Shown one piece after another: positions 15,001 to 25,400 of a stretch of DNA of 64,000 nt. The notes below the pieces were generated by a model. That model had not been told where the DNA came from. It saw only the letters and a program-made list of their open reading frames with translations, and made no database searches. The position numbers and the translations under genes are program-made. Every line of letters starts with the position of its first letter. Position 1 is the stretch's first letter. Location: contig SMMW01000584.1 in NCBI GenBank assembly GCA_004794655.1, positions 236,501 to 300,500 of the forward strand, given 5' to 3'. This DNA is from Marisa cornuarietis. Its lineage: Eukaryota; Mollusca; Gastropoda; Architaenioglossa; Ampullariidae.

Positions 15001-16766
15001 GCCTCACTTCCTGATGCAGCAGTTGTGAGAGGAATGCTTTGAGGTGCTGGCTGTATAAAGGGCTTCTCAGAGCAACCTGCAAGGGAAATGCATGATGACC
15101 ATGTCTGACAATTCCATGGTGATTGCCTATGTGCATCGTCAAGGCAGCACCCAATCTCCTGAGATGTGCCTCCTAGTTTGGAAACCTGCACACGTTATAT
15201 TACAGGTATGACACAGTCAAGGGAGATTCAGCGTCATTGCAGATTCTCTGAGCAGGAAAGATCAAATTGTTCATCATTATTCAACACACATTTTATGTTC
15301 CATTTTCAGCCGTTGGTGAATCTCTTCACTACACACTGGAACAACAAGCTAACCTAACACCAATTTTAGACCTGTCGATACAATAGAAAGGTCTGTCATG
15401 CATTTTTCCCACAATCCTGCTGCCCAAAGTCCTGGAAAAAGTGAAGGGAGTCAACATCAGTTATTAAAATCTAATTTATTAGCCCTGTCCTCGATGATTC
15501 CTTGAAAGCTGCCTCCATCTCCAATCTTACTGCGACAGCCATACAGCCAGATCTTCCACTCAGTTCCAGAACATCTCAGCCTTCACGTCTGGGTTATCAA
15601 AAGTGCAGTTGTCAGGCAGAAGTTCTTGTGCATAGCAGTGGCCATCGTGACAATTGCAAGTTCATCATCAGAGACCCTTACATGTGATACGAATTGAAAC
15701 TGATAAGTTGATATGAAACATAGACGTAAGAAGTTAAAATGCTGTTGAGCCCGCACAATGTGTCCTTGACATTATTATCTATCCTACCCTTTTCTTGTAA
15801 TGTGATCCTTAAAGAAGCCATTAAGGCGATAGGTTGGCGGCCCAATTCCACATTCACTAGGTTCTACCTGAAGAAGCAGGTTGATGGCTCAGCATATCAC
15901 CCACATTATGACTTGTCCAGCTAACCCTGTCTCTGCTGCCATGTAGCTCAGCATGGTGTAGCCTCTTGGTCTGCAATCCATCTGGAATCAAGTACATCAA
16001 GTTTTTCAGGTTCTGCAACAATAACCACCTTTCTTTATTGAGTGTCACACTCCCCACTGGTTATTCCTCAGTCATTTCATCTGTGGATGAAGAAGAAATT
16101 TTTAGTGGTAAAGTTTTTTTTTCGGGGATGGGGGGTACTTATTAGATGACTATGTGGAGTTAACCTTACTAACTACTTTCTATCCAGTGGGTTCACCTCC
16201 TCAGTTTGTTGCCGGAACTGAGAAGAGACCCTAAGTTTGTAGGTGGGAGAGAATTAATGGTCATCTGGTAGAGTACTCGAAGAAATGAATTTTACCACCG
16301 AAAATGATATTTTCAAAAATAGTCTTGGCACTTCTGTTTCTTTTTACCATCCTCCAAGCTTTCTTAGGCCTTCCTTGAGGTGTCCAGCAAGGCATGATAT
16401 GCTATGCCAGAAAGTGAAGCGCTGGGGAAAGTGATTGAGATTTTACAGGCATGTCTAAACCACCTTCACTATTCCCACTATTGAAGGTAGCCTGCCCCTG
16501 AATTTTCATGATTGTGCATTGATGTTTGGTCTGGAATCTCTCTAGCTTTGTAACAGCAAGCTTTAAAAAAAGATAGCATGAAAATTCAGCTTGTTTTACC
16601 ATCCTTTTTTTTCGTCCACTAATCTTTTTTTTTTTTAAATGTACAGGCAAGCAGAGAGAGCATTAGCCGTCTAGCAGACTTCACAGAGCAAGCTGATATT
16701 GACACCAAACGCCAGCTAGAGGAGCTGAGAACAGAGATATCCCGTGAGAAAATTAAAGCCAAGTAG
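1..16766 (+). CDS. Long coiled-coil protein, probably CCDC150-like (5' end outside the window)
   Basis: Exons, all phase-consistent: <2-577, 1077-1262, 1540-1669, 1825-1961, 2301-2408, 3662-3771, 4999-5176, 6150-6311, 7481-7672, 8159-8350, 10107-10276, 10663-about 10789, 10977-11159, 11795-11863, 12512-12673, 12989-13075, 13415-13494, 14122-14230, 16647-16762/16766. Together they encode about 1,020 residues of almost continuous heptad-rich, Glu/Lys/Gln-rich coiled coil. No catalytic domain or membrane segment is visible. A segment reading SHSQLQELVTNLQAELGRRD (exon 10107-10276) and the overall length suggest CCDC150, a poorly characterised coiled-coil protein, but this is from memory. Other long coiled-coil proteins (CCDC158, CEP or myosin-tail-like) remain possible. 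The first exon is open from the window edge, so the start codon lies upstream. The last visible exon ends either by splicing after 16762 or at the in-frame TAG 16764-16766. The exon at 10663 has an ambiguous donor, and intron 1263-1539 uses a GC donor. Confidence 0.72.
2640..3180 (-). mobile_element. Degenerate non-LTR retrotransposon fragment (CR1/jockey-like RT tail)
   Basis: On the minus strand, about 2930-3030 reads as DYCNSLLAGLPASIINILQR followed by VQNNAA. This is the well-known motif near the C-terminus of CR1/jockey-type reverse transcriptases (DYCNSLL.GLP.....LQ.VQN.AARL). The reading frame is broken by stops and shifts, so the copy is dead. It lies in the intron between the exons ending at 2408 and starting at 3662, antisense to the host gene. 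Its boundaries are approximate. Confidence 0.7.
3820..4450 (-). mobile_element. RTE-type retrotransposon 3' fragment, minus strand
   Basis: Reverse translation gives fragments such as YKSFVILVLLY, GHQEPRLIIVK and LVCFGHVAQQDTVED. These match the pattern of the C-terminal part of animal endonuclease-reverse transcriptase elements (YKS.V...LLYG, then FGHV.R.D...). The distal end near 3830 carries the repeated tga/atga-type tail (revcomp of tcattcattcatccc) that ends several such elements. Stops and frameshifts make it non-functional. It lies in the coiled-coil gene's intron and meets an opposite-strand copy near 4450. Confidence 0.72.
4450..4730 (+). mobile_element. RTE-type retrotransposon 3' fragment, plus strand
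   Basis: The plus strand at about 4470-4500 reads FFGHVTRHDALSKTII. It continues at about 4565-4650 with NVKDWTGRPVQDLLTIAYNR and HEWRAL, the conserved C-terminal stretch of RTE-like elements (GHV.RHD.L.KT..., NVKEWT.....LL). It ends near 4715 in the tactgactgactg-type short tandem tail. Several stops break the frame. It is arranged head to head with the minus-strand copy at 3820-4450. Confidence 0.75.
5447..5915 (+). mobile_element. CR1/L2-like LINE 3' end, copy 1
   Basis: An open stretch ending at 5636 reads TTTYGHRTFGYCAAKQWNSL then PFHIRHLPTIESFKSALKTH, the extreme C-terminus of CR1/L2-type reverse transcriptases (WN.LP..IR....+.FK..LKTHLF). A short 3' UTR follows, ending in cgctataaaaatcttcact and an ATT-type microsatellite. 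The same ending recurs at 11222-11540 and 41960-42650, so this is a family of 5'-truncated insertions. It sits in the intron between 5176 and 6150. Confidence 0.82.
7020..7255 (+). mobile_element. RTE-like retrotransposon tail, highly degraded
   Basis: The plus strand reads RVGHVCRIKTDEL, then LLFTGKLIDGNNIADQKKHG, then KKQSKKN. This resembles the terminal motif of many LINE polyproteins (GHV.R........LL.GEL..GKR..G.QKKR+KD). Stops follow. The match is short and weak, so the call is tentative. It lies in the intron between 6311 and 7481. Confidence 0.5.
8690..9990 (-). mobile_element. RTE-type LINE 3' end with terminal zinc finger, interrupted by an insertion
   Basis: On the minus strand, 9985-9880 reads YKDNLKTTIKDFGTDTPKWE, the conserved end of RTE-like polyproteins (RYKD.LK.....GID...WE). 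Further on, at about 8850-8760, the minus strand reads FVPDIWKNIPS in one frame and RTFLARLGLTRHIQTH in another. The latter is the second half of the C2H2-type finger (C..C...F.AR.GL..H..TH) that closes many of these proteins. The 3' end is an ATT microsatellite at 8686-8704. The two parts are separated by about 0.8-1.0 kb of unrelated sequence (about 9000-9830) with its own short tandem repeats, so the copy was probably interrupted later. Confidence 0.65.
9010..9085. repeat. Short tandem repeat, about 28-bp unit, three copies
   Basis: The motif tcactcctgaaggtgcagtc recurs three times with small changes (starting near 9014, 9038 and 9059). A second, different tandem (unit aagtctggtcaggacttg) is found at about 9431-9505, also three copies. 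Both lie inside the sequence that interrupts the minus-strand LINE. No coding potential is evident. Confidence 0.8.
11222..11540 (+). mobile_element. CR1/L2-like LINE 3' end, copy 2
   Basis: This copy begins inside the last codons of the reverse transcriptase (aatccttcaaatctgcactg, equivalent to ESFKSALKTH). It runs through the same 3' UTR as copy 1 to gcactataaaaatattcatt and an ATT-rich tail. It is a short 5' truncation in the coiled-coil gene's intron between 11159 and 11795. Confidence 0.8.
12000..12130 (+). repeat. GT microsatellite followed by a dispersed-repeat 3' end
   Basis: A (GT)n tract at about 11998-12030 is followed by caaagcgcattgagcttgct and then a poorly conserved tail. A related string (aaagtgcgttgagcctactc) occurs near 37600. 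This resembles the 3' ends of interspersed elements, but no family could be assigned. Confidence 0.35.
14375..16285 (+). mobile_element. Internally deleted DIRS-like retrotransposon
   Basis: The plus strand holds, in order: DNSMVIAYVHRQG (about 15105-15140), an RNase-H-like stretch; VIADSLSRKDQ-type sequence (about 15220-15270, with one change), the A.D.LSR hallmark before the integrase-less region of DIRS elements; PLVNLFTTHWNNKL (about 15310-15355), matching the P.VDLFAT..N.KL motif; and LKEAIKAIGWRPNSTFTRFY (about 15805-15865), the C-terminal box of a tyrosine recombinase with the final catalytic Tyr. The outer ends, 14375-14402 and 16259-16285, are inverted repeats (core accagatgacc). Motifs like ctatccagtgrgtt recur near both ends. 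Multiple stops and a total of only 1.9 kb show it is a dead deletion derivative. It lies in the intron between 14230 and 16647. Confidence 0.68.
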
Positions 16767-17894
16767 GTTGAATCAATATTTTTCAATGATATTTTTCCTT
16801 AAGAAAAAGCTTTACCGATGCCTATGATTTTCACAGCATAGTAGCATGCATAAAACAATTTTTATATCTGACTGGACATTAATAGCTAAGAAAATGTATC
16901 TTTTCTGCATCTAAGAATATTTTTTCTGCACAGGACACAGTGGAAAGATGCATAAGCCCACTTACTCAAGAGAATGACTATATTTGTGGACTCACCCTGT
17001 GAAAATGGCTAAGGTCTTTATCACATCCACAAGGCTAGCTGCAAAGCCTTACCAAAAATTTTTACATTAAAAAAGAAAATTTTGTAGAGTAATTGCTCAC
17101 CATTATTACTATTTCCAATTATTTTGCCAGTCATGTTTTCCTGCGTGGAGTTACTGGAGTATTTATATCTGCATGGTGTCACTATAACTGACCATAGACA
17201 CTGTAAGCCACAAATGTGTGTGTGCGTGTGCATACGCCAGAGTGAACTTTATAAAATTAAATTTTAAGTCTGTGATAAACACACAACTGCAGAACAGTCT
17301 CTGGTTGAGTGTATTTAAATGAGCCGTGCTTTTAGTTATATGTGTGTATGAACAAGTGAGCTAATATAACTATTGTGTACATCTTTATTCTTGTCTTCCT
17401 CCTGTATCAGTTTTGAGACCAAAATAACCTTCTTACAGATAAGCATCCTTTTTCAAAAGAAGTTACTCATCCTAGTTCCCTCAATTCATGAAAAAGATCC
17501 CTTTGAAACTAATTGACACTAGGAGGGGAAATCTTCCATATACTGATCTTTAACAGGCAGTATGTGTGTGTTTTGAGGGTCAATGTTAATATGTTGGAGA
17601 TAACCCCTCAAACACAATGCTATTTTGCTCCTACTGTACAAATCTACACAGCATTTTGTTACAGAAATTTCCAGCCCCGTGCTTCAAGCTTACATACTGA
17701 ATGTTTCAAATGCAGATCAATTTGAGAAGCACCTTGGTCTTTTCCTCTCCATTAAACACAACTTATTCGTGCAAATCTCATTTACAGAAATCCTGTAAGA
17801 CATTATTTTTAAGCATTATAATTCAACATGCACTTATTTCTGCACCCATGCATTTCTAGAATTCCCTTAAGAACTGCTTATAGAAATCAAAGTA
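16767..17894. other. AT-rich sequence 3' of the coiled-coil gene, nothing recognised
   Basis: This is either 3' UTR and flanking sequence (if the TAG at 16764-16766 is used) or intron. There is no exon with coding character and no recognisable repeat family. ATTAAA-type hexamers are present near 17255, but none is convincing as a polyadenylation signal by itself. Confidence 0.5.
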
Positions 17895-19140
17895 CAATAG
17901 AACCACGATTATCTGGTGTAATGACTGGCGCCCGTCATCCAGACAATCAAAAAATCTTGGATAATCGAAAATAATTCTAAAACTTCGCAAATGCTAGAAT
18001 ATGTAATATCATGCACAGTTTGATTTCCTATGTTAAATTCTGATGAAAGCTTAGCAGTTGATTCCCCCTTTTTGGCACGTTCAACAGTTTACAGTTTTGT
18101 AACAACTCTTTTTCTTTTCACTCCCCCACTAGACCCTGTTTCACCACAAACTTACGTGAAGCCACTATCTAACATTGAGATGCGGATGCCAACTGATTAA
18201 CTTGGAACAGGGCATCACCCTCACGGATGGTGCAACCCATACACAATCTTTTCCAAGCGTTGAAGCAGAAGACAAATGTCAAAACTTGTTGACGAATGGT
18301 AGTCCTGGGAATTTGGAAAAAGGGGAGGGAGAGTGTTTGGAAGAGTCCTCTGCATCAGATTCAATCTAAAGGTTTTTCACAGCAGGGGATTGCCTCGCTG
18401 GTGCACAGATGCTATACTTTCAATCCTTTTAGAATAATTCTCAGAAACCCATCGACAAAGAAAAGTTAAGCTGTGACACACGTAGTGTACATTCCTGAAG
18501 TCGGAACTCTTGGCTGTCTTGTGATGTCTAGCAGCTTTTTTTAATTTTTAGGCAATCCCGGATAACAATAGGTGAAAATCTGCAAAGTAGCAGCATTATA
18601 TTTATTTATTATATATATTATTAAGGGTTTATAAACCCTTCCCACTCTCTATAAACTTTGCCCACTTTTTATTAACGTCTCCCACACTTATAACACTTCA
18701 TATGCTCTTAAAAACTTTCTGCACTCTTAAACCTACATAATTTTAACAGCATATAAAATTCTATATGGGTACACAGTGCTGTGGTTGGTTGCCTTCTGTT
18801 CAATCAGCTAATAGTGTGCAGTGTACAATCTCATGCTGGCAAACTTGCGCAAGCGGTAGTGGCATACGGTACTGCATTTCCATCGCGTACCGTACGGTAT
18901 TTATCCACTGATGAATAATTACCTGTACGTACTGTATTTTATTTCTATATAATATTCTTTTAATGTCTGAATTAATATTTTTATATTAAAAAAAATTTGC
19001 TAAAATAATTAAAATCATAAATATTATAAAAATACGTGTAGTGTATACCACCAAAATCCCGCTATATAGCGAAAAGTCTGCGATAGAGAATTAGAATTTT
19101 TTTAACAACACAATACAGCGAGGGACTACTGTATATTAAG
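17895..19140. mobile_element. Pogo/Tigger-like DNA transposon remnants
   Basis: The left part begins caatagaaccacgattatct and continues with ataatcgaaaa. The right edge, read on the minus strand, is tacagtagtccctcgctgta, with ccgctatatagcg just inside. Both strings are of the type seen at the ends of pogo-superfamily (Tigger/jerky) elements. The two ends do not match each other, so at least two different elements are represented. An open stretch at 18118-18369 in between could be a transposase remnant but was not recognised with confidence. Confidence 0.5.
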
Positions 19141-22100
19141 GCTGCAAACCCTGACACAGCAAAATAATTTTTTGACATAAATATCAGGGACAGTTTCTGA
19201 GACCAGGAAAATCTATCATCAACAAATTACTAAGCTACATAAGGTCAATTCAAATTGTTATTTAGAAACTAATGAAATGCTGACAAGAACAAAATTAATT
19301 CTGGTGGCTTTATTTCTAAATGATTTTAAAAGTTTTAAAACTGTCAAGATGAATTACGACTCATTATTTCCATAACACATTTCCACAACATAAAAGCTGT
19401 CTTCAGAACTGTCTCTCCACATAAAATTATGTCAATTAGATGAATTCCCTTTAACAACAAAAGTGAGTTCTCATATTATGTAAAGATGTTAACTTTTACA
19501 GCTATTCTGGCACAGATGTGATTTTTAATTGTAACTGGTATGATGCTAGAATGCATGCAGTTCTATCTAGAGTGCAACCTGATCTGTTGCTGAGTGTATG
19601 AAGCAACCTTTAGGTAAGCTTTTAAAAATGCCAGAACTCCTTCATCCATTAGATATGCAACTGTTGCCAAAAAGGTCTCCCTAAAAAAACTAGGTAAAAC
19701 AATCTGTGTATATGCACAGTCAATGACAGAATAGAAGTCATCTGTGACTATAACACTTTGATATAAAGACTTCTCTGACACACACTATGATACATTTAAA
19801 TTGTTGGACAATAATCCTTGGCATGGTCTTACATTTTGGTGTTCATGCAATCAGCATACAAAATTGCAACACACAAATGCAAGTACACACATGCACAAAA
19901 TAAACAATATGCATGAAATATTTACTAATGGGATAATATATTTTTTGTGAAAGCTAATAAAAATTTAGAATATCAGAAGCAATTAAAACTAAAAAAAATC
20001 ACAAACATACATTATAAGTTACTTTGTGCCAGCAGTGGTTCCAAACATCTTACAGGACTGTAGCATAATAAAAGCCCAAAAAGTTCTAATAGTCACTTAG
20101 GATCATACATCATTGTTCCAAAAAGGACAAGAGTTAAGAATAGAATATTGACTGGCAAAGTTCGATGCTTAAGTTTTAAAAGTATCACCATACTGATTAC
20201 ATAAACTGGCTGCATCATGTGTGCATACATGTCAAGTTTGTAGAAATGATTGACATTTCTGACATTGATCAACACCTGTAATGAGAGATGTCTAAAATTT
20301 AACAAAGAAATAATACCCTTTTAACTGTAATTAAGCATGAATCTAAAAAACAAAGACCATGAAAACTATAACCAATTATTTACCTGTGTCCAAGCATTGT
20401 TTTTTACAAACCTTTCATCAACTATGGGTTAACTAAACTACTTAGAGATGGTTGTAAATGTGACAAATAGTGTTTGGGTCTGATGTCAACAGTAACAATT
20501 AACCTCCTTCAACAGCCATAGTAAAAGCACTTATTCTAGGACAAACTCGTCTCTAAACTCTGTGAAACAACTATTGATTATGGAACTGTTACAATATATA
20601 TCCTGAAAATTGAAAACAAACTAATAAGAAAAACTCATCACCAAGAACCAACTGAAATATCCAGTGATTCATGTCAAGGACACACTGCTGTTTTTCACAC
20701 AAATGCATTTTATTTTTAAATTAACAACAGACAAATATCAATTCTAGGGTCCATTTGCTTTTATTCCAAGCAGCCTCACTAAAGCTACATTTTACACATA
20801 TTTACGCTTATATATTACAAATCATTTATTAATATATATATATATGGCCATGTCTGAAAACTCAAGCATGCAGACATCCTCACTTGTAATACATGAACAG
20901 TGAAAGGACCAACGAATCAGAAAGATTGCCCCTGATTGCCCACATTGAGTAAGTGAAGTCACTTGCAAGAATTGAGTCAGAATGTACTATATAACCACAA
21001 CAAAAATTCTTAATGCTATGATAATAACAGGAAGAAACAAATCCTGGAAGGACACACAAAACCCTCTGGGTGGAACTGTACATAAAACTTAACATAGCCT
21101 AAGAAAATGATGGTACATTACCTTAGCATGTACCTTCAATATGTCGGCTACAAATCTCACCACAGTTCTAAGTGTTCAGCTTGGGCACAATTGTGATCAG
21201 ATTCTTCTGGCTAATTATTTTATTTGCATGGAAGTTTAGAAGCAACTGGGTGAGGGAGGACTGCCATCAAAGAATAACATATTCATCATCAAATATCACA
21301 CTGACTTTACGTATAACGTGAAGGAAGGAGCTGCTTATCGTGTCGTTCAAAGAAAATTCCTTGACTATCATTGGGTTTGAACAGACCTCAAACACATGCT
21401 GAAGTCCAGGGATTTAGATAAGCTGAAACTATCGAAACATAGAAGCGAAAATGCACAAACACTGTTAGCAATTTCAAAACATTAACTTCAGTGGGACCGA
21501 TGATTTCAGGCAAGGCAACCTTTTAACGCCATAAATGATAAGTTATTCTTGACCATACAACACTACAGCATCAAGTTAGAGCTTATGAAACTTGATGCCC
21601 CACAGACTACATCCAAATCCATGTTCACTTGGTAGAATGCTGATGATTATGGAGACAATGTGCTTAGTGTGAGCATGAGCAAAAATGGTTGCAAGCATTA
21701 TTCTAATTCACCTCAAGTACATTGCCATTCACACAAAAACATTTTGCCCTTATACTTTTGGAAACTCTTACCTATTATTCCTGATTATTCAAAATAAGAG
21801 TAATATTTTCTATAGATATGACTTGACGTCAGGACTGAATTCAAGTCTAAACAAGTATGTGACAGTATAACAAAACTGAGCAGCAAAGCAGGTGTAACTG
21901 AAGATAGGTGCAAAAATATGCACATGCAAACTGTGGAATTTTCTGGTCACCAAGCCAGCAACCAGCCTTTTAAACCTGGTAAATCTAGAAAAAGTTAGAG
22001 ACAGAACGGGGAGATTAAAATCTATGACCCGCGATCCCCGTTTTCCCGCAGGCACTTAACTGCTGTTGTGCATCACTGCCTTTAGTCTGCAATATTTTGA

Positions 22101-22408
22101 TAACTGTCTTCTTACATGTTTAAAATGTAGACACCGTATTAATGGGGTAAACAGAACCTAGACCATTTTAGAACTCGTGTTCTCTATTCCCATAATTATA
22201 GAATGAAAACCAGAACAAATTAGGGAGAATGGAAACAGCTATCCCATTAACCACACCTCTAAATGCCAAGATGACATGAAAATAACATTTTTAAACCATT
22301 TTATGCACGGCACATAAACAGAACATGGAGCATCAGCAATTAAAAAAAAAAATAATAAAAAAATAAAAATTGAAGGCTCATGACTTTCAAGTGAATTTTC
22401 ATGGCTCT
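19141..22408. other. Gene-free AT-rich interval downstream of RER1
   Basis: No exon, RNA gene or repeat family is recognisable. Only short AT runs and scattered chance ORFs of about 60-70 codons are present. It may include alternative long 3' UTR of RER1, which ends at 22474 on the minus strand, but nothing in the sequence proves this. Confidence 0.5.
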
Positions 22409-22414
22409 TTTATT
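22409..22414 (-). terminator. Polyadenylation signal AATAAA for RER1
   Basis: On the minus strand AATAAA lies 60 bases after the RER1 stop codon (stop ends at 22474). It is the first canonical hexamer downstream of the stop. A longer alternative 3' UTR cannot be excluded. Confidence 0.5.
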
Positions 22415-22473
22415 AAAAGGTCCATTCCTCAACAATGAATGCAAAGTCTTCTTGCACTGAAGAGACATCAAGC

Positions 22474-25400
22474 CTAGGATGGAACAACTTTGCCAGAGTC
22501 ATCTTTGCCCTTGTATCGGGCTTTACCATGGGAGAACGGCAGATAGCGGTACTTGATCATATGCTGCACACATACATTTACAGAGCAAAAGTCAAATATG
22601 GTCAAAATGCACTTGTGTATAAGTGCATGAATTGTAACTGAAATGCCAACTTCCTCAAATTTCGGTACAATTTTCCTTGCTTTTTAATATCCATATGTGA
22701 AATATATGAAAATGGCATACAATGATTGTGGGGCATTTGCAGTAAAACTCTTTAATAAAGTCTGCACATCATTATTACAAATTACAACAGCTTTCTTAAA
22801 ATAATCATTGTTTAATATTGTGCAATTACCGGAAACGACGAGAAAAGATCAATAAGTATCCAAAACAAATGATGGATTATATATGAAGTAACACAGAATG
22901 TATCAGCTACTTCAACAAGCTATAAAAAGATGGAAATTTTACACATTAAATATGCTGAATTCATTAATTTAAAACATATACAGAATACTGCAATATTTAA
23001 GTCATAATAAAGAAAATGACAAACAATAAAAACTGAAAATAATTTTTAAAAAACCTCTTGGTGTAACTAGAAATTTGGCATCTATAATTTTCAGGAACCA
23101 TTCAGTTTTGGATACTAGAGGATAGCTTATGCTGTGCTTGTTCCTGTGGCTGCTTCTACCTCACAAACTATGAATGGTCTCATCTAAATACACACTTACC
23201 TTAATCTGTCGCTTCATAGTAATTGTGAAGAGGATGATAAAGTACATGACCAAAATAGGCCAAAACACTGGTATGTTAAGTGCTTCAAAAAATGTGCAAA
23301 TCATGGCTATTAAAACTGCTTTAGATGCCGAGTACCTGCAAACAAGAAATGTATTCCATCATCACTACTATTTTCAGTTATGTTCCAATTTCTATCAAGT
23401 GATTACCATCGCTCTTAATTTAGGCAAATGTTGGTGTATATAAAAACCAGAGTAACACAACTGGTAAAACGTTCATTCTCATGCAACTAAGGCAAGAGTT
23501 TATGGTGCTCACACAAAATAACGTCAGTAAGCAAACACATCATCTGCATTAGAGGTCTCTTTGCGTTTTTTTTCCAAATGGTCACATTCAGCTCGGTATA
23601 AAATGCTATTCACCCAAAAAAAGGAGCAAATAGCACCACACACAAAAAGAGATAAAACCTTATGTTTGTTTGCTTTTATCTTGATAACTGAGAGACATTA
23701 TTCAAACAGACTTAAAGAAAGTGTTTCGTACTAAGTTTAATCTTGCCACATTAAAAAAACACCCCGCTAGACCTCTGAGAACCTAGCTACTTACCAAAAT
23801 TTAAATTCTGGTAACCGTCGCATGAATGGACGAAATTCCTCATTAGATCTTGTGGGTAATGATGGGCCATCTTCTGTATAAAAATTAAAAAGAAAATGGT
23901 TTTATTTAACAGAACATCACCCAATCTGGCAAAAAAGAATTTATGTTCAATTCTTGCCTTTCCAAAACACACAGAATGAAAGACCACTCATCAAAAGCTT
24001 GCGTTACCACATCCCTTTTAAACTGTTTTTTTGTGCTTATATAAAAACACTTTGGTTAGATGTTTGTAAACCCAAAGGTGACTGCCTTTTTGTAGCCCCT
24101 GACCCCATTTATGCTAGGCTGTATGTTTTCAGATTACTTCTATTTTATTGGTCAGATTTTAAACACAGAAAAGACTACTAATTTATCTGAACAATGTATA
24201 AAATGCATGACTCAATGAAGAACATCATGTCACACTAACCTTCACTTTCATCCAACATAGCTGGGTCAATTTTAGGGGTCAGGAATGCAATAAACAGGTT
24301 CAGCAGATATATACCAAGAGCATATGTAACTATATACCAGCCCTGAAATTAACAGACAACATCATTAAAGGAAAAAAATGACGTGAAAAACACAAAGTTG
24401 AATTTGAAAATTCACACATCAAGAACAGTTTTTAAAAATTAACAGCAACCCTTTGTGATGCTTAGGTGGCTGAGGAAGAGATTTCTTACAGAAAGATAAT
24501 CTTGAAATTATCAAATTATCAGCTACCTTCTCATATCACACAGTGTAGCACTCTAGTAGTGTACATAGTTATTTCTTTGCTTCTGTAGAGGGTAGAGGTC
24601 CAATAGCTCCCAGGACTGTCCCTTTCTCATGCCAGCTGCGTACGTAATAGCCAGCCTTGACCTGCCTCGTTAGTGACTACTAAACCTATTGATACATCGA
24701 AAGTTACGAAATTGCCTGACTCACTCAGGAAGGTCATGACCAGACAGTTGTACCTTTAGGACTATCATGCATGTACACCCACACACTGTCATATGTACAT
24801 ACGGTCATCACAGGCGTACTCAAATGCACTTGTACCGACATTCACATATAATCAGCGCACGTGTATACATATGCACATACTTACACATGGTCTCAAACAC
24901 AATTACACTTCACTCGTGGACACAAATTTAGCAAGCCTATGAAGTCTAGACTTGGACTCCAGAATGGGTGAGGGTCTGTGCACGACTGTTTTAGGGACAG
25001 GTCAAGGCTGCATAACCAGGCCCTGGGAAAAGGGATGGATGGATTCTGGGACGTTTGACCGGTAGATTATGGATTATGTATAAGACAACCCAAGACAACA
25101 ACACCAGTATCCAGTGGACCTTTACCAAACAGCTAGAGGACCTGGACTTTGCAGATGACATTAGTCTCTCATCTCATCAGCATGCACAAACCAAACTGAG
25201 GAAGCGGAGAAGACCGGCTTAAAGATCAACAGAAAGAAGTGATGAAAATCAACAACAAGCAGGAACTTCCAATCTACAAGGAGAGAACATCCTAGAAACA
25301 GACCGCTTCACATATGATGATGTCGATTTATAATGCGCAGGCATCCATTGAAAAGAATGCTCATTGCACAGCAAAAACAGAAGAGAAGAACAAAATTAAA

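Noticed and set aside
19563..21095. Minus-strand open frames of 60-72 codons downstream of RER1
   Set aside because: RER1 is complete with its stop at 22474. These frames have no homology and no phase-compatible junctions.
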